Below the pieces are notes generated by a model. It did not search any database. It saw only the letters and a program-made list of their open reading frames with translations, and was not told where the DNA came from. The position numbers were made by a program, and so were the translations under genes. Shown here piece after piece: positions 28,170-40,100 of a DNA stretch of 64,000 nt. Source of the DNA: Taeniopygia guttata. Lineage: Eukaryota > Chordata > Aves > Passeriformes > Estrildidae. Within the stretch, counting starts at the first letter, position 1. Every line of letters begins with the position of its first letter. The stretch is from the NCBI RefSeq assembly GCF_048771995.1, contig NC_133024.1, forward strand, positions 4,779,001 through 4,843,000, read 5' to 3'.

Positions 28170-31100
28170 AAGAGGGCTTCAGTCTCCACGGCTGTCAATC
28201 CAGGTCCTTTCACACACAGGTGAACTAAATTCATACAAGAGTTTGGTTTTCCCTTTGTTTGTTTTAAAGAGGGATTACCTTATCCCAAGTGCAATCCTTA
28301 AAAAACAGCTAGTCAGTTCATAGAAAGGAAGAGTCAAACATCACATCTCATTAATTGATAAAACCAGAATAAAGTAACATTTGGCAGCTTCCCCCACATA
28401 CCTTCTGTGTTGTGGTGTTTGTTGTCTGTGTTGAGGGCTTAGTGAAGGTTATTTTCACAGGCGACATGTGTGGTGGTAAGGAGTTGGCAATGCTCTGCAT
28501 TATATTACTCATTTTGGGGCTCCCACTTACAGGCACTGTGATAGTTTTAGTGACAGGAGTCACTGCCTTCGGGACTTCTTTCAGGAGAACAGGGGAAGAA
28601 CTAGAAGAATTTGTTCGCCGTCTTTTGCGGGGCTTTTCATCGTCATCTGAGCAGCTGACACCTGGAAAAGAAATACTTTCTCTAAATTATGTTTCCCATG
28701 TCTGCAGATCTCAGTGCTTTCTGAAACACTACATCCCTTTTAAGTCTTACACCCTCTTTCAAGTAAGATAAAAAGAAATAAAGGATAAATTACATCTTAT
28801 GGTCACAACCAAGCTGTATCACACCTCAGATGCTCTTAGTCCTCGATATGGGCCACACTCATTGCCATGAATCAGGGACAAATCACTCAAAACCCAAGCT
28901 ACTCAGTTACTGGGTGACTTCATTTAATATGAGAGATTAAAAGAACATAAGAGCCAGTACAGGGCTCTCAGTCTGTCTACAGAAGTTTGACTAGTGAAGC
29001 TACACACACAAAGGGATTGGGATCATGCCACACACATTTTAGTTTAAACTTTTACACTACTTCAGGGTTTTTTTGGTGGTGGTTTTGTTTACAGCAACTG
29101 GACTATTAAAGTTTATGCCCCTTTAGTTTCCTTAGACTTCAGCCTTTGCACCTACTTTCATGTCATGTTTACCCCTACAGTACCCTTCTGCCTTTCACCT
29201 TAATACAACATCTTGAGATATAATTAATTTTTTTTATTATATAGTTTAACTGTGAAAGTCAATCCTCACTTCATCAGCTTTTGCCTTCTTTGGTGCATTT
29301 TGTGCAACAGATACAAAATGGCACCTAACACACAATAATAAAAACAATAGAAGTCCAGGCTCAAAACAGTTTTCTTCCTCACAATCATATACTGCACACA
29401 TAGAAAAAAAACCTGCTGCAATATTCAGCTGAGGAAAGGATAACAGCATGATAAATGGATCTTAAATCAAAATGAAACTTGCAAAAGTAGGCAACAGATT
29501 CATAAATTATGGAAAGGCGCAGGTTAATAACTTTGCAGACCTCACAGCTACTTGGTAGCATTGAAGGCAGGAAAGCTCTACAGAAGGATCTGAACAAGCT
29601 GGTTCCATAGGCTGAGATTCAACAAGGCCAAGTGCCAGGTCCTGCCCTTGGATCACAACCATCTCATGCAGAGGTACAGGCTGGGGGCAGAGTGGCTTAA
29701 GGGTGGCCAGGCAGGAAGGGATGCTGGCCAATATCCATCTGGATATGAGCCAGGTGTGCCCAGGTGGGCAAGGACAATGGCACCTGGCCTGTATCAGCAC
29801 TGGTGTGGCAGCAGGACCAGAGCAGTGACCATTCCCTGTGCTGGGATCTCCTGAAGTACCTCCAGTCCTGGGGTCAGCTTCCAGGCACCTCCTAACAAGA
29901 GAGACACTGAGGTGCTGGAGCGCTTCCAGAGACTTTCCAGACCTTCCAGAGAAGGGTACAGAGCTGGGGAAGGGTCTGGAGCAGCAGGAGCAGCTGAGGA
30001 AGCTGGGGGGGATCAGACTGGAGAAAAGGAGGTTGGGGGACATTCTTGCTCTCAACAACTCCCTGACAGGAGGGTGTAGCCAGATGGAGGCTGAGCTCTT
30101 CTCCCAGGTAGACAGGACAATAGGAAATAGTGTCAAATTGTGCCAGGGGACGTCCAGATTAGATATTAGGGAAAAAAAAAAACCTCACTGAAAGAGTAGT
30201 CAGGCATAGGAATAAGCTGGCTGGGGAGACAACAGTCTGGAAGTGTTCAGGAGGTATCTGAATGACACACTTGGGGATGTGGTTTAGGGGTGATAATGAT
30301 GGTGCTGGGTTGATGGTTGGACTAGATAATCTTGAAGGTCTCTTCCAACCTTAACAAATCTGTAACCCTGTTATTTATGTTTACCATGCTAACCTGTGTC
30401 AAAGTATTTAAAAAGAAAAACAATCAGAAAGAAGCTGAACCGATCCTGCCTATGCAAAAGATGATTGAAAATCTTGTTCCATGTGCCTGGAGCTTAAAGA
30501 CCAAGAACACCATCACAGCAAAAAGCAGTCTTGCTTTGATACAGCAAATGTGGCTGGTAGTCAATCTCTAATTAGGGCCAAGATCTAATTATAGCCAACC
30601 TCTAATTAAAATTAATATTCTGGCATTCAAAAAGTGAAGATGCAAGAACTAACAAGGACAAGAAACTGTCCAGCACCACAACAGGCAATTTTGGAAAAAT
30701 GGTATTCTCTCTCAGCAGGAGTAGCAGCTCATTTGCAGGTATGTGTCCAAAGGCTGACAGCTGTATCTACAGAGACAGGAAACTGAACTTGGGAGGACAA
30801 GCAAACTTCAAAAACATAGCTTTAGTTGGCTGTAGCAGTACAAGTGAAATCTAGATCTATAAAACCAGATTTCAAATCAATGTATTTTATCCTATTCTCA
30901 ATCAACCAAAATATTCTAATCAATAATTTACTCTATGCCCCTGAATAAGCCTAATGGTGACCTCCCTCCATAAAGCAGAGGTTTGATTACATAACTTTAA
31001 GGTTTATTATGGACAGGCTTCTAAGTATTACTGTGAGTGCACTATAGAAAATTGCAGCTATGAGTGCACTAATCATATTGAATGTGTGCAGTCATTTAAA

Positions 31101-34100
31101 AATCTCAAAATCCATTTAAATCCAAAATCCACATGCAGCTAAGCATGTTAGGACGTAATTGTTGTTTTGGTGGGGCACCAAAAGAGAACTTTGTTTGTGG
31201 TCCTTATGCACAAAAAAACCCATCAACCAAGCCATAAGAAAGTAACATTAAACTAGCAGAGCATTATTTTATGTTAAGGACAGCTCACTTCTCCTGTTTT
31301 CATGGCTGGAGTTTTGCAAGAATATTATTCTTATGATTTCATGTCAGAAATTGCTGTACAAAGTTTTCCACAGACATTTAGTTAAAAGGCAATACAGCTT
31401 TGACTGTTACACTTGGTAAGTAAGGAAGCAGAGCCATGGAAAGGTTAATGGCTCAATCAGACTGTGACTTAAAAGAGGTTACACCACAGACCAGTGGCAA
31501 AGTCCTGACTGTAACTCAGATCTCCCAAATCTGCCCCTAAGCAGGTTTGTTAAAATCAATGTGACCGACGTAACATACTTTGAAAGACACACAATTCCTT
31601 AAAAAAAAAGTCAATAAAAACAATAACAACAAAATGAAGCACAAGAAGTAGGGAAAAAAAATTAAATCTAGGGACAGCCAATGAAAATGAACATCCCTGT
31701 ATCATGTGTCTAGACTTGTTTGATACTCGTTACCATGCAGTAATTCAATAAAATCTACATTAAAATTTTAAGATATTAAGAATGTTTTCCCCTGAATCTT
31801 CAAACTAAACCCAAGTGATTAGTGCATATATCAGAAAAATTAAAAACCTCAATGTAATGGGTTTCATGAGTTGACAGAGCCATTAACAATGTTTTTTTGC
31901 AAGTATTTATGTACTAAGTGTAATTTCTAATTAGCCAGAAGCTTCTACAGATGGACACATATAGCATAAAGATAATAATTTTTAATAATTAAATATTTTT
32001 TTTAATATTTAAGGTATACACAGCAAGCATAAAAATAGCATTTATCTACTTGTAAATAGCATTTATCTACTATTAATCTTTACTAGTTGTTTTGATAGAA
32101 TCAAATAAGAACCGAAGAAAACATTTCAATAGTAAAATAAAACTACCCATGATGAGGGCATATATATGAGAACATAATCTGCTTTTAGAACTAGCTGACT
32201 TCCTAGCTAAACAAAGATGGGGACACATACACTCTCTCAAGAAAAAAGTCAGTTTCTAGATTCTATGTCCTGGATTTCCAGATTTAATTACATGAAGATG
32301 GGTCTCTGTTAGGAATTAGTATGAAGTTTTCACAGTTGCCAAGGAACACAAGCTTCACTAAGAATGACTTCCAGGTAAATCACAAAATGGCCAGACATAG
32401 TACATATGCATAAACCCCTGCCAAACTGCATCCAAAAATAAAAAAATTCTATGTCAACTGTGAAAGTGGAGAAGAGGGACCTTTTCTAATTCAACTAAGT
32501 GACTACTATGCATTAGTTCCCAAAAAGATGGATCAGAAGTTCACTGGTATACAGAAATGTCTATATTTAATTTTCAAAATATTTTTCACTTGTTGTCCTT
32601 ATAGTTTTAGTGCTCCTTGCAGGATTTTGAAGTGAGTGGATTTATCCTGAACACTATCTATCTGAAAAAAGGAAGTAATAAACTCATTCTCTAGACGAAA
32701 TGAAGGCACAAAGGCCTTAAATGACTTGACCAGCGTTGAGGTGTTTAGTGCTGCCTATGCTTCAGCCATGTTCTCCCTTTCTTTCCCTTTTGTTAATTAG
32801 TTGCTAGTGTCACTTACTTTTGACGTAAACAGTACTTCCACTTGGCAAGACGACTACATTGGAGGCCGGACTGGCAGGTCTGGGGGACTTCACTGTTGCT
32901 ACACTGCCACTTGGAACAGGGGTAGATGTTGGGGTTGAAGTGGTACTTGTGTAGGAATAGCAAACCACCACTGAAGAGGAGAAAAGACACCTTCCATATA
33001 ACTGAAGTGCAGAATCCCATTATTCTATCACTATTTTTACAACTGAAATGGAACCCAAAGACTTACTGGGTCATTATCTCTGCACCTCTGCAGTCCTGTT
33101 ACTGCGGAATACTCCCCAGTTTGAGCTAAGCATGGCCATGAGATTAATGGTCTTCAAAGACAACAAAAAAATCTAAACTCCCATCCTCCCATCCCCAATA
33201 ATCTGTGCTGCCAATGTGAATTTTTTGTATTAATCTTTGTTTTACTTTATAATTTATTTTAATTTTAGCATTAACTCAATATGTTGATCTTTTGGCTTTT
33301 CTGTAAGTGATCACATCTAGACTAGTAATCGATAGAAAAGTATTATTGCCTCAACAGTACATCAGTTGAAAAAACCAAAATATTCTTTCAGTAGTGAAAA
33401 ACTGATTGTGCTGATCAGCTTTTTTAAACCACTGCTTTTAAGTAATAACACAATGATACAGTACTTCTCACAAAACCAGGATAAAACAGCTTGTTTCAAG
33501 AAGTGCTATATGTTCTCCAGTTGTATGAAGCCTAATTCAAGCCTGCTGAGCCAAGCTAGTTGGAATGTGTACTACCATTATTTAAAAAGCATAGGGAAAG
33601 CAGAAAGCAACCTTTATACTTGTTCCTATAGTACATTTAACCTGAAGAAAAAAACCCAGAGGTATTTTCTTGATTTTCACCAAAATCTACTTGCATTCTT
33701 AAAACAAAACATTCTGAAGCAGCTTTCACCACTTATAAAACTTTACAAAATCTAGCCATTAGTTCAAGTTTTTAAAGCTTACAGAGCTGAAGAAATTAAT
33801 CAGTGAATGTCATTTCCTGACAAACTGGGTTCTTTTTATATTTCAGTTGCTAGAGTGTCAGTAACACAAAGCAGTTAGATTAATGCTGCAGATACCACAA
33901 AGGTATATTTTAAAAAGGGGTATTTTATATTTCTGTGAATAATGTTTGGTAAGAAAGTTTGGATTTTTTTTAATAGGTTCACAGAATGGTTTGGGTTGGA
34001 AGGAACTTTAAAGCTCACCTAGTTCCAACACCCTGCCATCACCAGGGACACCTTCCACTAGACTGGGTTGCTCCAAGCCCCGTCCAACCTGGCCTCAAAA

Positions 34101-37100
34101 AATTATCTTTAATATTTAACACTTAAAATCTAAGACACCAGTTTCTATTGCAACGTTGCTTTCACATTCCCATAGATTGCAGCAGAATCCTATCTTTCTC
34201 TCACCTTCTTTGTTTCCAGTTTCTGCAGGAACTGGAAGAGAGGCGTTGTGCTGAATGGCTGCATTGGCAACAGCATTCGCGGTCACAGTGAAAGCTGTTT
34301 GTGGAACAAGCCGTGGCATCAGCGGCACCAGTCGACGCCCTTCTATGGACCACTCGGAAGAGCTGTTGGGCCCAGACATACTAAACAGAAATGCATGTTC
34401 TGTAAGCATTTTGATGAGTTTCAAAATACTCAGTATCCTATTTGAGTATATTTTTGCAATAGTGCAAGTCTAAAAGGCAGTTTAAGGCATACTAGAGCAC
34501 TAATACTCAACTTTCTTTGATGAAAGCCCTTGCATTTTTGTCACCTGATATAAAAACCCTCCCATTTTAAATTGAAGAGTTGACTCTTCTTTTGTTGTTT
34601 TGTTTTACAGAGCTGTTCAAGGGCCAGAGGTGTGTGAATGCCATACTCAAACCCTCCACTACTCTACCTACTATTCAGGTACAGTTGCTGTGCTCCCTAC
34701 TTCTGGATTACGAAAATACCAAGAAACCAAACAGATATCATAAAAGACAATTGAAATGGACTACGTTACAGGGAAAAACTCTCAGCTTCAAAGGCAAGTT
34801 TTGTTTTACCTGAAGAGCTTCTGATGCTTATTAAAATAGTCCCAAACAAGGTGACAGAACATGAGATTATTTAAATACTCCCTAAGCATCTTTCTAAACA
34901 GAAAGGTGTCTTCTGCTCTAGTTTGCTCTTAACCTTAGAACTTACACTCACACTAGAATGTTTCATAAAAACACTGTTATCTAGATGGAGAAATACTTTT
35001 GACTGTTTTATATGAGTCATTTGTCAAACCAGCAAAACCAAAATGGCAAATTATTTTTCAATGTTGTAATGTTTTTAAGCAAATCAACCCATTTAATGTA
35101 TTAATATATTCTAAAAACAACTTCTCACATGAAATATTTCCAGCAAGCTGCAACAAGAGGTACTACAAAGTATTCTGTTAAATGCAGAGTATATCTGCTC
35201 TGTTCTTAAATCTTGATATGCTTCAGCATTCCTCATACATATGCATATTGTATAAAAAGAGCTACATAAGATACATTTTAAAAACAAAAAATAAAGGGTA
35301 CAAAAGCTAGCAAAGTAGGCTTTCCTAATGAATTAAGAGAATTATGTAAGTCAAATACTATATTACCAACCGTCACTCATAAGGAACCACCATAGGAAAA
35401 ATAAAGAAAAACAGCACTTCAAAACTGCACCTTTATCTGGATTATAATATTTCATTGAAGTGCAACACCTCAGGACAAACTATTCATGTTCTGCAAAATC
35501 CTAAGACTAGAAGTACTACTTGAAAGGAAAACTTGATTCAGGAAAAGAATCCTGATTTGACAACTACATGCTTTTCAGTGGGTTTTGTTTGGTGAACAGC
35601 ATACTTCTAAATCTTTAAACTTGAAAATTAAAACTTAAAATTCTTTCTACAGCACTAAACCAGTAGGCTGATTTTACCTAGACTTGGATCAAACAATTGC
35701 TAACTCCAAGTGTCTTGCTATTCATATTACTTCCTTTCCTTCCTCCTCACAACATTAAAGCTACAAGAGTAAAAAAAAAAAAAAAAAGTCAACAGCTGCA
35801 ACACAGAATAAGAAAAAAAATACAGTCACCTACAATGCAGCTCCACAGTAAGACTATTAAGTAATTATCAAAAATATATAACCACTTGGTCTACTGCTCC
35901 TCCACCTTTCATAATCATATGGAGCTTGTGAAAGCAAATACAAGGAGGAACCAGCCCAGCTGATGCCAGCACAGCAGCTGCATCACTGAAAGTGGTGGAC
36001 ACTGATGTCATCGGCTTGCTGCAGCTTTTTCTACTCTGACCATTTTTTCCTTTCTATGCTGATACACTGTTTTCCACTAATCTGCCACCTCTTTCCCTCT
36101 CTTTATCTCTGCTATGTAGTTTTCTCTTTCCTCTTAATACAGCCTTTCCAAACTGATTAAAATAAAACCAAAAGCAAAACAAACAAAAGCAAACATGTTC
36201 ATCCTACTTAGGAGCATTTCTATTTTCTCAATTCTCTGTTTATTCTGGTCTATCTTACAGAATGGTCTGTTTCTTACATGATACTTGTACAGTGAATGGG
36301 ATAGCCTTGGATCCAAAATGTAATGGTACTAAATAACTGTTTCTAGGTCCCTGTATATCTAATACAGTAATTCCTTCATCCATAGAGTGTTTTAACTACT
36401 GGTTCTTTAAACCACCATCAATCCTCAAAATTCTACCATTCAGTTAAGGCATAATGGATTTCCCAAAGGTACTCTTGGATATCAGTGACAAAATTACTTG
36501 GAACTTACTTGTGTGCAATCGTTGTTAGTCGTTCATCATTTACTGCTCTCCGAACTTCAGCACGATGTCGCTCTGTTGAAATACTATTAAAAAACAATAA
36601 AGCAATATATTTTAATCAGAGGAAGACACAAATGTTCATCTAAAAATTCCAGCTAAAATTAAACTTATGAATAATTTATCTAAGAGAAGAAAGGGAACAT
36701 GACTTTACATTTAAGAGACTATCACTTAACCCTTGTTGTCACAGAGAATGAATTGTATTATTTCTCAAAAATATTACTGAAGAATGAAAAGAACATTACT
36801 GTTCACAGGGTATCCTTGAAAAACAGCTAGAATCCAACCTCGTAATGAGTTCAATACATTTAAATGATATGGCAGAAAAGTTCACACAGGCCACACAGCA
36901 TTCTTTCTTGAGGTACCTTGGGTTCAAAACCTTGGTGTTTTACCTTGACAAAACCACAAGCCAGTGTACAGTCATGACCTGACTGTAACCCTTTTAACAT
37001 TCAGTATCCCAAAAAGTACCAACAAACTAGTAATGCTTCTACCACTGAAGAATGCTTGTTTTCCTTATTAAGAACTCCAAGGAGAACAGGAATGAAACCT

Positions 37101-40100
37101 CGGCAACATGGAGAATTACTTCTCCAAATTCAGATTTATGTTGTGATCCTGGTGAAAGAAAAAGCATGTAACACCTTAAAAGAAAAAAGATGACAGTTCT
37201 TAGTTTGAAAAGATCAGGGTTACCTAAGCACTTTAGAGAGTTCTCCAAGAAGATCCTTCTTCTCTTTTGTAAGGTCTCCCTGTGCACGTAAGGCACTGAT
37301 GACACCTGCATAGGCCTCCAGTTCTGAAGAATTAGAGTGAATAATATTTCTATTTAATGCTCACAACAAAGGGGGGGAAAATGTTGTTTTCTATATTATT
37401 GAGGTTATTCTAATAATTTTCAAAATCATTAAAAGTAACATGTCTTTCAATTATTTAGTGCTATTTCAAAAGAGATTGATGATTTGGAACTCTCTCAGTC
37501 AATTACTCTGCCCCATAAAACATTTCTATGAAACAATTGACTCATCACAGAGGATTATCCAGTTTACAAACCCAGATGAATGTGTCAAGCTCTCTCTGAC
37601 CTGACAATTCTGCCAAAAAGCTTGAAGAAACTGTTTGGAGAGTAGTTCAGAATTCTCTTCACACATATCATTATAACGAGTTCTATGGAAAAGCTTGGCT
37701 TAGAAAAGAAATACACTATCAAAAGAGCAACTGGTTTTCTTGGAATGCCTTTCCCTAATCAGCATGGACGACATCAGCTCTAGTTTGTTAAATATGATCA
37801 TAATCTTTTATGCCTATTTACTTGCTATGGTACAATTGCTTGAATCTGAAAGAAATGCAAGACAATGTGAATTAAACCTGCTCAACACAAAATAAACAAT
37901 CCAGCTATTCTTAAACACAGAACTACCACAAAGACTAACTCACAAAAATACAACACTGATTTACTAGAAGTGTGTAATTCCAGGTGACTGAGATGCCACG
38001 CCACCAGCACTTAAAAAAATTTGAAAGTAAAAAGCTACTGATATTTTTGAATGTTGTCATACTAGACAGGGTGAAGATACATCTAATGCAAATAATGAAG
38101 CCTGCTAATTTGGCAAAGAATGACTTGCTATTCTCAGCTTCACACTGTTTAGGGAAACCCAAAACAAAAATTCTCTTGATCCTGACACAGGTGCCTTTCA
38201 TTTGACACCTCCATTTCAGCAGCCAACCCAAACAACCCCACAACAGATCCTGGTTACCCAAAACCAAGAATAAAAAGTGCAGGCTAAAACCCAACATTGC
38301 TGAAGTTCGCTGCAAAAGAAAAGACTGATGCTTTTCTGAAAAGCTTTCTGTTTAAGATTCCAAAGAGCCAATTTATAAATTAAATCAAGGAATTATACTG
38401 AAAAGAAATTCTGCTCTCCTGTCGTGATTAAGTAGATAAAACAAAAAGCAGAGTAATTTTGGTTAACTATGCAGCCTGCACAGGCATGCTGAGTGACCTA
38501 CATAAGCGTTTACAGCTTCAGTTATAAAACATTCACTAATTAATGCAATGGTTATTACTAATATCAACATTTATTTAGACAATCATGTTACAATATTTAC
38601 AGTACTATTTATTTTCCTCTGTTAACAACTTAAAGTAATTCTCAGATGCAACCATGGAATTATTTATCAAGGCTAAACTTTTTTTTTCCTTTTGCATTTT
38701 AAATAAAGAGCCTTTATACTATAGCTGTAAAAATGCACATTCTGGTCTTTTGGAAGCTAGTAAGGATAACAAAACAGCTGTAACTTCCTCCCCTTTGTGA
38801 TTATATAGCAACACAAAAGACATGAAAAAGCTAAAATGAGTTTGGCAAGTAAATATCATTATTGCTAGTGTTAGATGCTGGGATCATCACCTCGTTCAGT
38901 AATAAACCACAATCAACACCAGGTCCTGCATACTTCTAGATGCATTTGAGCCTCACCTACACCCCTGCTTCACTCCTCACAGAGTACTCCCACTACTGGT
39001 GTACTGTTAGCCAAATTACATGTCAGGCTGTGAGCTGGAAAAGCAGGATTCTCTAAAGTAGATGGCTCTTGCTGCATGTGACAGCCACACAGCAATTGTT
39101 CCCACTGCCTGTGCTCCTTCAGCTTCCAGTCCCGTGGTGTGTCTCCTCTCAGCTCATAGAGGCAGTGCCTCAGCCTTACCATGCTGGCAGTGCCCCCTTG
39201 TCGGGACACAGCTCATGCCAGCAAACCAAAAATAATTCTTTTTGAATTTTTTTTTCCTTCCTGTCAGCCTAGTTTATGTCATTGAACGAGGTGTAGCTGC
39301 AGTTCTGTTTGGCTCAGCTGCACTAGCAAGGTTCTGCCAGCACACCACTGTTAGCTCGGGTGAAAGTTTTTTTGTTTTTCCAGGATTCCAGCCAGCACAG
39401 CTGCGTTAATGAAACTCAGTAGCACATATCTGGTCAAAAGCTTTTGGTACTCTACACTTTCTCCTAGTTTCTGTACTTCTTGAGCCTTGCTCAAGACTTA
39501 GGGTTGTCATCTTAACATATAGTACAGCTTGTTGCAATGTTGTGTGCACCATCTGCATCACTGTTTCAACAGCATGCATATCTCATATTCCCAAGGAATG
39601 AAATAAAAAGGGAAAAGGGAGGGAAGATAAATTCTCAGCTCTCAAAAAATAAAGTGGATAGCTCCACCTTGGGACAGTTAACAAACACAGCACACCGTGT
39701 CTTAGCAGTCAAAACAAAATGAGAACAAGAAAAGCTGTCACTTGACAGTCACAGGAAGTTAGAGGGAGCCTCAACTTTCTTCTTGACATCATCTCCTAGA
39801 TTATGGTCCTCAGAAGAAACTCTCAAAAATATAAAGCTTTTTTCTTTTCCCATCTAGTATAATTTAACTGGCAAAACCCCAAACCTTTAATTTCACAAAT
39901 TCAGCCATAAGAACTCAAAACCAACTGTGCTGGATCAGATCAAAAGTTTAACTAAGGATTCTCTCCCCTGCAGTAGTCAAAAACAAGTAAGCGAGTAAAG
40001 AGCAAATGTTTTTATTACTTTCCAAAACACAGAAGCAGCTCTCCTCATATACTTAGATCTACAAGGACACAGCACAGAAATACCTTCCAGTGTCTATCCC

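Noticed and set aside
29507..30191. 209-residue minus frame and 117-residue plus frame in EMSY intron 6
   Set aside because: Both lie in a CR1 fragment. The plus-strand frames are broken remnants of the element and the minus one is antisense.
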